Of a stretch of 64,000 bases of DNA, positions 9,887 through 17,763 are shown piece by piece. Numbering within the stretch: position 1 is the stretch's first letter; each line of letters opens with the position of its first letter. Made by a program: the position numbers and the translations under genes. The DNA comes from Astragalus membranaceus. Taxonomy: Eukaryota > Streptophyta > Magnoliopsida > Fabales > Fabaceae. The stretch is from the NCBI GenBank assembly GCA_039519185.1, contig CM076854.1, positions 14,853,192 to 14,917,191 on the forward strand, read 5' to 3'. Under the pieces are notes generated by a model. That model was given only the letters and a program-made list of their open reading frames with translations, had not been told where the DNA came from and ran no database searches.

Positions 9887-12800
9887 ATGCGCCATCCGGA
9901 TGACAAGGGACAGTGTTTTAGGGTGGATATGATTGATAACTCTGTGAAAGAGACCTTTAGACAGGAAGTACCATCTCCTCCATTAGAAAAGGTAATTGTG
10001 AATTCTATTGAAGAAGCAGAGGAGAATCTGGGCAGTGAAATAGAAGACTGTATCCGGCAGTTTGAAGCTTCTCAAATAGAAAATGTCTCCAAGAAAAAGG
10101 AAGAGCTAGATAGGGGGGAGAGTCCCGAGAAAAAGATCCCTGAATTGAAACAACTCCCCTCTCATTTGAAGTATGTGTTCCTTGCAGATAATGATCTTCA
10201 TCCAGCTATCATTAGCAGCTCTTTGACCAAATTGGAAGAGGAGAAGCTGATGAGGGTACTAAGAAGCAACAAGAATGCGTTGGGTTGGACTATCTCTGAT
10301 CTTAAGGGGATAAGTCCAGCTTTTTGCATGCATAAGATCAAGTTGGAAGAAGAGTTCAAACCTGTGATCCAACCTCAGCGGAGACTAAATCCTACCATGA
10401 AAGAGGTGGTGCGCAAGGAGGTCTTAAAGCTTTTAGAGGCCGGCATGATTTATCCTATCTCAGATAGCTCGTGGGTAAGTCCGGTCCATGTGGTTCCTAA
10501 GAAGGGTGGTATGACGGTAGTGAAGAATGATAAGAACGAGCTGATTCCGACTCGGACTGTTACGGGTTGGAGGATGTGCATTGACTACCGAAGGTTGAAT
10601 CAAGCAACCAGGAAGGACCACTTCCCATTGCCGTTCATGGATCAGATGCTGGAGAGGCTAGCTGGACAAGCTTTCTATTGCTTTTTGGATGGATACTCTG
10701 GGTATAACCAGATAGCAGTAGACCCAGAGGATCAAGAGAAGACAGCTTTCACGTGTCCCTTCGGCGTGTTCGCATATCGGAGGATGCCCTTTGGGTTATG
10801 CAATGCTCCAGCAACTTTTCAAAGGTGCATGCTTTCTATATTCTCTGATATGATGGAAAATGCAATTGAGGTATTTATGGACGATTTTTCTGTTTTTGGT
10901 CCTACTTATGATTCTTGCTTGGCTAACCTTGATGCGGTTTTAAAACGATGCACTAATTTAGTTTTAAATTGGGAGAAGTGCCACTTTATGGTCAAGGAAG
11001 GTATTGTGCTTGGCCATAAAATTTCTGCAAAAGGCATCGAGGTTGACCAAGCAAAAATTGAAGTGATAGAAAAGCTACCTCCTCCTCTAAATGTAAAAGG
11101 AGTGAGAAGTTTTTTAGGACACGCCGGTTTTTATCGACGTTTCATAAAAGACTTCTCCAAGATTGCAAAACCTTTATGCAATCTACTTGTTAAGGAGGCT
11201 GAGTTTGTATTTGATAATGATTGTCTGTGTGCTTTTAATATCCTAAAGGAAAAACTTGTCTCTGCTCCAGTCATAGTAGCCCCAAATTGGGATGCTCCGT
11301 TTGAGCTCATGTGCGATGCTAGTGATTATGCAGTGGGTGCTGTATTGGGGCAGAGATCAGAGAAATTTTTTCATGCCATTTATTATGCTAGCAAGGTCTT
11401 AAATGAGAATCAAGTCAACTATGCAACAACCGAAAAAGAATTGCTAGCCATAGTATTTGCATTGGAAAAATTCCGTTCCTATTTGGTTGGATCGAAAGTA
11501 ATTGTTTTTACTGACCATGCAGCAATTAAATATCTGCTAACCAAGGGCGAGTCTAAGCCTCGACTCCTTAGATGGATTTTGCTTTTGCAGGAATTTGACT
11601 TGGAAATCAAGGACAAAAAAGGGAGCGAGAACGTGGTAGCAGATCATTTGTCAAGGCTAGAGAACAAAGAAGTGACTGCTCTAGAAAAAGAAATCCTGGA
11701 AGAGTTCCCGGATGAAAAGTTGCTTGCCATTGTAGAAAGATCTTGGTTCGCCGACATTGCAAATTACAAGGCAGCCGGAAAGGTCCCGGAAGATCTCACA
11801 TGGCAACAAAAGAAAAAGTTCCTCCATGATGCCAAACATTACCTGTGGGATGATCCTTATCTCTACAAGGTTGGGGCGGATGGACTTTTGAGAAGATGTG
11901 TGTCTGGTGCTGAAAGTAAAAGCATTCTCTGGCATTGTCATGACTCTCCCTGTGGAGGGCACTATAATGGGGAACGCACAGCTGCTAAGGTTCTCCAATC
12001 TGGTTTTCACTGGCCATCCCTTTTCAAGGATGCACATGACTACGTGAGAAGCTGTGACAAATGCCAGAGGACTGGCAATATTTCACGTAAGGGGGAGATG
12101 CCATTGAATCCCATCCTTGAAGTAGAAGTGTTTGATTGTTGGGGCATAGATTTTATGGGACCATTCCCACCTTCTTACAATTGTGAGTACATCTTGGTGG
12201 CAGTCGACTATGTCTCCAAGTGGGTTGAAGCTACTGCCACTTCCAAGAGCGATTCCCAAACTGTGGTAAAATTTGTGAAGAAGAACATCTTCTCTAGATT
12301 CGGTGTGCCAAGAGTCCTAATCAGTGATGGGGGTAGCCACTTTTGCAACGCTCAACTCAACAACGTACTTTCCAAGTATGGTGTTACGCATAAAGTGACA
12401 ACTCCCTACCACCCTCAGAGCAATGGTCAAGCAGAAGTCTCAAACAGAGAAATCAAGAGGATCTTGGAAAAGACAGTTGGAAGCTCAAGAAAGGATTGGT
12501 CGTTGAAGGTAGATGATGCACTTTGGGCATACAGAACAGCCTATAAGACACCTTTAGGCATGTCTCCGTATCAATTGGTTTATGGTAAAGCTTGCCATTT
12601 GCCGGTTGAACTTGAGCACAAAGCATATTGGGCACTGAAGTTTTTGAATTTTACCACTTCGGCCTGTGGGGAAAAGAGAATCTTACAACTGCATGGATTG
12701 GATGAGATGCGTCTGCAGGTATATGAGAATAATAAGATTTACAAGCAGAGAATGAAGGCATACCATGACAAAAATATTTCAAGGAAAGAGTTTCATCCTG

Positions 12801-13027
12801 GACAGCAAGTGCTGTTGTTTAATTCGAGACTTAAGCTATTCCCAGGAAAACTGAAATCCAAGTGGTCAGGACCTTTTGTTGTCAAGGAAGTGACTCCTTA
12901 TGGAGCAATTGAAGTAGAGGAGCCTGAGTCAAAAAGATCTTTCAAGGTCAATGGGCAGAGGTTGAAGCCATACCTAGGCGAAGTGCTGGATAGAGAGAAG
13001 CTGGCATTGGTTTTAAGCGACCCTTAA
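9887..13027 (+). CDS. Athila-1 Pol: reverse transcriptase, RNase H, integrase
   Basis: 1,046 residues, uninterrupted. In the same frame as gag-protease, coding sense runs back to the TAG at 9851, so ATG 9887 may not be the real start. Reverse transcriptase: WRMCIDYRRLN, the first catalytic Asp in CFLDGYSGYNQI, and the FMDD box at residues 330-333. RNase H: CDASD at about 476 and the TTEKELLAIV helix. Integrase: an HHCC zinc module (HCHDSPCGGHY...CDKCQ) and a DD35E core with D755 (GIDFMGP), D814 (SDGG) and E850 (GQAEVSNRE). The C-terminus ends PYGAIEVEEPE...FKVNGQRLKPYLG, with no chromodomain seen. All catalytic residues are present, so this copy could be active if the TAG is bypassed. The product would replicate and integrate the element. 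Confidence 0.95.
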   Translation: MRHPDDKGQCFRVDMIDNSVKETFRQEVPSPPLEKVIVNSIEEAEENLGSEIEDCIRQFEASQIENVSKKKEELDRGESPEKKIPELKQLPSHLKYVFLADNDLHPAIISSSLTKLEEEKLMRVLRSNKNALGWTISDLKGISPAFCMHKIKLEEEFKPVIQPQRRLNPTMKEVVRKEVLKLLEAGMIYPISDSSWVSPVHVVPKKGGMTVVKNDKNELIPTRTVTGWRMCIDYRRLNQATRKDHFPLPFMDQMLERLAGQAFYCFLDGYSGYNQIAVDPEDQEKTAFTCPFGVFAYRRMPFGLCNAPATFQRCMLSIFSDMMENAIEVFMDDFSVFGPTYDSCLANLDAVLKRCTNLVLNWEKCHFMVKEGIVLGHKISAKGIEVDQAKIEVIEKLPPPLNVKGVRSFLGHAGFYRRFIKDFSKIAKPLCNLLVKEAEFVFDNDCLCAFNILKEKLVSAPVIVAPNWDAPFELMCDASDYAVGAVLGQRSEKFFHAIYYASKVLNENQVNYATTEKELLAIVFALEKFRSYLVGSKVIVFTDHAAIKYLLTKGESKPRLLRWILLLQEFDLEIKDKKGSENVVADHLSRLENKEVTALEKEILEEFPDEKLLAIVERSWFADIANYKAAGKVPEDLTWQQKKKFLHDAKHYLWDDPYLYKVGADGLLRRCVSGAESKSILWHCHDSPCGGHYNGERTAAKVLQSGFHWPSLFKDAHDYVRSCDKCQRTGNISRKGEMPLNPILEVEVFDCWGIDFMGPFPPSYNCEYILVAVDYVSKWVEATATSKSDSQTVVKFVKKNIFSRFGVPRVLISDGGSHFCNAQLNNVLSKYGVTHKVTTPYHPQSNGQAEVSNREIKRILEKTVGSSRKDWSLKVDDALWAYRTAYKTPLGMSPYQLVYGKACHLPVELEHKAYWALKFLNFTTSACGEKRILQLHGLDEMRLQVYENNKIYKQRMKAYHDKNISRKEFHPGQQVLLFNSRLKLFPGKLKSKWSGPFVVKEVTPYGAIEVEEPESKRSFKVNGQRLKPYLGEVLDREKLALVLSDP

Positions 13028-13036
13028 AACTGGAGG

Positions 13037-13090
13037 TAACGTCAAGCTAGTGACGTTAAAGAAGCGCTTTTTGGGAGGCAACCCAACATT
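13037..13090 (+). promoter_or_regulatory. post-pol hairpin and conserved AAGCGCTT / GGGAGGCAACCC block
   Basis: Ten bases after pol stops, TAACGTCA (13037-13044) and TGACGTTA (13051-13058) form a perfect 8-bp stem with an AGCTAG loop. It is followed at once by GAAGCGCTT and GGGAGGCAACCC. The remnant of the other Athila family in this window (minus strand, about 54255-54285) keeps AAGCGCTT then GGGAGACAACCC in the same place after pol. Conservation in non-coding sequence suggests a cis-acting RNA or DNA function, which is unknown to me. Confidence 0.6.
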
Positions 13091-13181
13091 TCTTAACCCT
13101 TAACTTTTTAAATTTTTGCATTATTTTTCGTAGAGTGGGTACATTTAGTCACAAACAGTGTTTCTGCATGTTAAAAAATGG

Positions 13182-13377
13182 TTTCTGTCCAGTCGCGCTG
13201 AACTCGCGCTGAACTCGCGCTCCAAGCGCAAACACACAGGAAATGTGGCGTGAATTTCTGCCAATTCGCGCTAAACTCGCGCTTAAGTTGCGCTCCAAGC
13301 GCGAACACACAGGAAATGTGGCGTGAGTTTCTGCCAATTCGCGCTGAACTCGCGCTTAAGTTGCGCTCCAAGCGCAA
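13182..13377 (+). repeat. 73-bp tandem repeat, about 2.7 copies
   Basis: Units begin TTTCTG at 13182, 13255 and 13328, an exact 73-bp period. Each carries several GCGCT boxes and (copies 1-2) GAAATGTGGCGTGA. The same GCGC-rich vocabulary is found in the LTR of this element (about 6360-6540). The array lies immediately upstream of a TATA box. Confidence 0.85.
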
Positions 13378-13383
13378 CTCTGG

Positions 13384-13390
13384 TATATAA
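13384..13390 (+). promoter_or_regulatory. candidate internal TATA box driving ORF3
   Basis: TATATAA lies just after the 73-bp GCGC array and about 600 bp before the ORF3 start. It is followed by GGTCGCGCC and then a pyrimidine-rich, ATG-free leader (about 13420-13560), the usual look of a plant Pol II promoter and 5' leader. This is inferred from composition and layout only. Confidence 0.45.
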
Positions 13391-13567
13391 GGTCGCGCCT
13401 CACACGCGCTGCAGCCACGCAGCGTTTTCTCTCTTTCCTTCTTCGCGTTTTCTCTCCTTCCCACTCTAGGTCACACGATTTTTTTTGCTACCCAAGGCCA
13501 AAATCACCAGAATTTCTTGCCAAGATTCCTTGTTTGCATCATCTAGTTCTTCAACATCATCAACCAA

Positions 13568-13988
13568 GTAAGTAAATTCAATACTTTTTCCAAAATTATG
13601 CTTTGTTACTAGATTTTGAGTAATTTGGAATGGATAATAATATGACCTTTGAATTGGTTAATTGGTTGTGATGTTGTTAAACTAATGGATAGCAATGAAA
13701 AAGAAACAAGTTGGGGTATGTTAAGGTTTTGGATTGTTGTTTTTCACATGTGAAAATTGTATGCACCCTACATGTTTGCTAAAATGCCTAAGTGACAAAT
13801 TTATGGACAACATGACTTAGTTTGGTGAACAACAACTTGTGCTTGTAATTGGTGTGGTAAACTAGCCAGGTGAACCCATTGTTTCCATCAAGGAAGCAAT
13901 GTGGTAATGATCTTGAGCAATTTGAATATTTGTTCTATGTGCACTAACCTTCACCCACTTGTACAACCTTGCACTTTGGTGTATGCAG
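13568..13988 (+). other. candidate intron in the ORF3 leader
   Basis: A strong plant donor (CAA then GTAAGTAA at 13568) and an acceptor (GTATGCAG ending at 13988) bracket a T-rich 421-bp stretch with a CACTAAC branch-like sequence at about 13940-13947. The ORF3 ATG is two bases after the acceptor (13991). Splicing would join a CT-rich leader to ORF3. No RNA evidence is available. Confidence 0.5.
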
Positions 13989-13990
13989 GA

Positions 13991-15166
13991 ATGGCTGAGA
14001 GGTCACGAAAGAGGCAGGCAGTCCGCAGGGGTTCATCCTCCCAATCACACAATCCATCCTATAACTCCGACCTGTTTCGATCTTTGGGGTGTGAAAAGTT
14101 TTTTGAGTTAATTGAGGCTAACCCCAATTTTGTGAAAGAAAGGGCGATCACTCTCCACCCCGGTGACTTCGATGATATGCGACAAAACATTAACAACCGG
14201 GGGTGGAATAATTTTGTAACCTACCCGAGAAGAGCAAGCAAGGCTTTAGTATATGAATTCTTCTCGAATATCTTCCCCAAGCAAGAAGTTGATGGGAAAT
14301 TGACATTCCCCGAGGCCACAAGTTACGTGCGGGGTCATAATATCCCTTATGACTCTAACACCATCAATGGGCTGTTTGGGATCAGACCTGTGGACATCTT
14401 GGACAGCCGGCTCAGAACCAAAGCCGATAGGGAAAGGATAAAGAACAACCCTGAGCGAGCAGCTGAGATCTCTGCGGCACTGTGCAAGCCGGGAATGGAT
14501 TGGGTAAGGAATAAGAGTGGGGGACCATGGAAAATTATGACAACTTCTCTCACCCCAGTTGCATGGGCATCTTTCGTCCTCACCACTATATGCCCTAGCT
14601 CTAACCAATCAGAGCTGAACATTGAGAGGGCATGCCTCACTGCGTGCATTATGAGAGGAGAGCCAGTCAATATAGGATGGGAGCTTAAAGAGGAAATAAG
14701 CAGTTTTGCCAACTTTAAGGGTGGAAGCCAGCCTAGCTATTGGAGGCATGCCAGCCTCGTTGCCTTGCTATGTGAGAGAGCAGGAGTTGTTGCTGATGCC
14801 GATGAAGAGACTATTGATCCTTCTGCTGCAATCACCGGGTCTTGGATTCGGACCATAACAGGGGGTGGGTATTTTGAGCAGCCAGTGCACAGAGAAGAAC
14901 CTCCACAAGAGCAGCACCAAGAGGAAGAACCAACCTTCTCCATGGATGAACCTTGGGTTGATCCACATGCTGAGGACTTTCAGCATCTTCAGGCAAGAAT
15001 GGATTTGCTAGCCGGGGATCAGCAGCGGATGGCAGCCAGACAGGAGCGGATGGTAGTAGGGATGAGAAACATGTACAGAGCTATGTGCATGGTGCAGCGG
15101 GGAGAGCAGTTGGATCCTGAGGCGGACATTTTTCAGGCGCATCCTCCAGACGCTGGACGCGGTTGA
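13991..15166 (+). CDS. Athila-1 third ORF (putative plant transposon protein)
   Basis: 391 residues from ATG 13991. The frame is open 30 codons further up, but those lie in the likely intron. It sits in the place called env-like in Athila elements, yet I see no signal peptide and no membrane-spanning stretch. A basic start (RSRKRQAVRR) is followed by a folded-looking region of about 250 residues, with the pattern KALVYEFFSNIFP...VRGHNIPYDSNTINGLFG. This resembles the family annotated as putative plant transposon protein (Pfam PF20167 by memory). The C-terminal part is acidic, Q/E-rich and probably coiled coil. The second Athila family in this window has a related, broken protein in the same place. 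Function unknown. Confidence 0.85.
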   Translation: MAERSRKRQAVRRGSSSQSHNPSYNSDLFRSLGCEKFFELIEANPNFVKERAITLHPGDFDDMRQNINNRGWNNFVTYPRRASKALVYEFFSNIFPKQEVDGKLTFPEATSYVRGHNIPYDSNTINGLFGIRPVDILDSRLRTKADRERIKNNPERAAEISAALCKPGMDWVRNKSGGPWKIMTTSLTPVAWASFVLTTICPSSNQSELNIERACLTACIMRGEPVNIGWELKEEISSFANFKGGSQPSYWRHASLVALLCERAGVVADADEETIDPSAAITGSWIRTITGGGYFEQPVHREEPPQEQHQEEEPTFSMDEPWVDPHAEDFQHLQARMDLLAGDQQRMAARQERMVVGMRNMYRAMCMVQRGEQLDPEADIFQAHPPDAGRG

Positions 15167-15331
15167 GTAGTCTACTCACCGCCAGGTTACTTTTTATCTT
15201 TCCCTTCTATTTTGTTTTATTTGATTGTGCACCTCGTGTTTCCTTTATTAGTTGTAGTTTTGTAGATTTATTTTTAATTTTATTTTTGTTTTAGTCTTAA
15301 TCTTTGTAAATAGGCCTTCCCCTAAATTAAT

Positions 15332-15368
15332 CAGTGAGGACACTGCTATGTTTAAGTGGGGGGGAGGA
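15332..15368 (+). promoter_or_regulatory. hairpin plus internal polypurine tract of Athila-1
   Basis: CAGTG-AGGA-CACTG (15332-15345) is a perfect 5-bp stem with an AGGA loop. It is followed eight bases later by AAGTGGGGGGGAGGA (15354-15368). The arrangement copies the hairpin and PPT at the 3' LTR (16412-16449). It could be a second plus-strand priming site. Confidence 0.55.
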
Positions 15369-15369
15369 C

Positions 15370-16410
15370 CTATTGTCAGTTTTACTATCAGAAAACAAAT
15401 GCAGTCATGTGGTGAATTTCCTGTTTTTTTTAAATAAAAAAAAGATAGAGTTGAGCAAACTCAGTGATGATTCGGGAGGACTGAACGAATCATACCCCTG
15501 TGGTGATCAAATTAGTACAATCTTGCTTCCACACTTAAAACACTAACCAGTGGAACTTAGTGATCCTAGAGATGTGGGCAGCTATGCTAGTGTGGTGGAC
15601 CATGGGAGTCGCCAAATTTTTACTAAAAAGTTAGGGTAGTTGTAGAAGCTAAGTTGGGGGTGCATCAGTTGTACTAAGGCTGGGCATGAGGATTGTAGGA
15701 TGATCGGTGCATTGGGTGCGTGTGTGCAGCACTGTAACGTCTATCCGTAACGTTATAGTGTATGCCGTGTGTGTTAATGTGTGTGTGCAGCACTGTGGCG
15801 TCTGCCCGTAACGCTATAGTGTATGCTGTGTGTGTCGGGGTGCGTGTGTGCAGCACTGTAGAGTCTACCCGTAACGCTAAAGTGTATGCCGTGTTGTGTT
15901 GTTTAAACCAAATTGCTGCAATGTCCCAAAGCCAATGTTGATCAAATCCAATCAACAATGTAATGAAAGGGGTTGCAGCCCAAAAACAAATGTGCGTAGT
16001 TGTGTTGCGTGTGAAATGTGTGTGTGGTAATAGTTAGTGCACTGGTCTAATCTGAAATGCCTATTTAAGACCCTTTGTTGTGCTTGAAGCCCCCTTGATC
16101 CTTATGTGGAAACGTTAATCTACCCTATATTTTGAACCATCTTTGGCATTCTCGGAAGGAAACCCTCTAGTTTTAGGTGAATGCATTTTGAAACTAGCTA
16201 TGTTCCAACTGAGTTAAGTGTCACACACGCACTATTGAGCAAGACGTGCTAGTAAGAATACCACGTGTGGGTTGGAAATGGAGTGACCAGTCTGAAAGTT
16301 GCCGCTCAACTTGTCTTTTGATTGTTCGAAATTATCTTGTTTAGAAAGGGATTTACCATTGATTGCATGTTATCTGATGTTGAGATTGTCTTGTCTTTGT
16401 CTTGTCTTGT
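15370..16410 (+). other. Athila-1 3' non-coding region with 61-64-bp tandem repeat
   Basis: No coding sequence recognised. A tandem repeat has units starting GTGCAGCACTGT at 15724, 15785 and 15849, with each unit carrying GTCT.(A/C)CCGTAACG and GTGTATGCYGTGT. The rest is plain AT-rich sequence up to the PPT hairpin, including a short CTTGT-type repeat at about 16390-16412. Confidence 0.75.
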
Positions 16411-16411
16411 C

Positions 16412-16431
16412 TTTGCTTGAGGACAAGCAAA
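16412..16431 (+). promoter_or_regulatory. hairpin upstream of the Athila-1 PPT
   Basis: TTTGCTTG-AGGA-CAAGCAAA is a perfect 8-bp stem with an AGGA loop, ending six bases before the PPT. The other Athila family has the same structure with other stem bases (45542-45563, minus strand). Confidence 0.65.
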
Positions 16432-16436
16432 TGTCC

Positions 16437-16449
16437 AAGTTGGGGGTTG
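16437..16449 (+). other. polypurine tract of Athila-1
   Basis: AAGTTGGGGGTTG directly abuts the 3' LTR. This is the expected plus-strand primer site. Confidence 0.85.
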
Positions 16450-17758
16450 TGATGAATCCCCATCACATGATGTTTTTCACTGCAAAAAAGGGAATTTTAC
16501 TTAATAATTTGATGAATCAATGGAAAGTGTTAGGAGAAAATTAAGAAGTTGTTCTATTTGGGATTTAATTGCTTTGCAGTGTTTATGCTGGGTTTTTTTG
16601 GTGTTTTTGTGCCCAGGGACTAGGTGAAGAGAAGAACGAAGAAATGCAAGCAAAGCAGACTCAAAAATACAAAGAAATAAGGTTTCTGCCAAATCGCGCT
16701 GAAGTTGCGCTGGGAGCGCGAGTGAGGCGCAAAAATCCACTGTAGCGTCCTCCATCCGCGCCTAAGTGGCGCTGGAAGCGCGAGTCACGCGCGGATTGGC
16801 AGGAACAGTCACGCAGAGTTGCGCTTAAGTTGCGCTGGGAGCGCCAGTGAGGCGCGAAACGCCGGAAAACACGTTAAAGCAGGCCCAGCATGCGTTTTGA
16901 AGGGACTTTTGGACGTTTTTGGAACCCTAGAACGAAAGAGGAGCGATTCCGTCTGACGGCTACCGAAGAATCAAGACTTGGGAACAAGGATTGAAGCTTC
17001 ATATGTGTTCATCATCATCTTCCACTTGTAATTTTCTTTGTTTCTCTTCATTAATCATGAATAGCTAAACATCTTTATGTTAGGGATGAAGGAATATTGA
17101 TGTACCTCTATTGTCGCTGGTTTAGAATCATATTTGTATCGTACTCTCTCGTATTTTGTGTATCGAATTTCTACGCTTAATGCTTTTTATGGTTGGAAAA
17201 CTCATACAATGATATTTTGTTCAATTATGAAATGGGAGTTTTATTCTTGAATGTTTGAAATTCGATACCCTCAATTGGTAGTTTAGGAATAATCTATGAG
17301 TTGTTGTATATTGCAAACTCTTGCTTTAATGCTTGTTGTTACTTAGAATCACCTAAGGGATTAGGGATTTAGTTATCGACAAAGGACTAGTTACCTAAGG
17401 AACTAGGAATTGGTTAATGTTGTGAGTTTGATAGCAAGACTAGAGAGAGAGATTAACTTTCAAATTAAATCAGTGGCAATAGGGTGAAATCAATAGGAAT
17501 TCGTCCCTAGCATCCTTTACCATCGTATCCTTTTCAACTCGTTTTTCGGCTGTTAATATTAAAAACACAAAAATATTTTTATTTCTTTACTTCGAGCTTG
17601 ACAGCTCAACAATCATCAAACCAAAACCCTTTTAAACCTGGTTCCTATTAGTGGTTGTTAACATCTTTAGTAAATTAACTTCGATCCTTGAGGACGATAT
17701 CCCGGTACTTACCGGTTTATTACTTGCACGATTCGGTACACTTGCCGAAAAGTTATCA
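16450..17758 (+). repeat. Athila-1 3' LTR
   Basis: 1,309 bp, TGATGAATCC...AAGTTATCA, followed by the TSD ACTTC. Differences from the 5' LTR include G/A near 6350, G/A near 6450, a single-base insertion near 16905, and single changes near 6776, 6904, 7014, 7109, 7226 and 7255 (5' LTR numbering). Confidence 0.95.
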
Positions 17759-17763
17759 ACTTC

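Larger units (their letters stand above)
6122..17758 (+). mobile_element. complete Athila-type Ty3/gypsy retrotransposon (Athila-1)
   Basis: An 11,637-bp element: 5' LTR 6122-7429, PBS, gag-protease, pol, a third ORF, PPT and 3' LTR 16450-17758. A perfect 5-bp TSD ACTTC flanks it (6117-6121 and 17759-17763), and the ends are TG...CA. The PBS type, protease DLGAS motif, FMDD reverse transcriptase, absence of a chromodomain and long 3' region with an extra ORF point to the Athila lineage. The two LTRs differ at about nine substitutions and one single-base indel over 1,308 bp by eye (about 0.7%), so insertion was recent (a few hundred thousand years if a typical plant LTR rate applies). It splits a LINE. 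Confidence 0.93.

Noticed and set aside
13991..15166. Calling ORF3 a viral envelope
   Set aside because: No signal peptide, fusion peptide or transmembrane segment visible; a related protein in Athila-2 also lacks them.
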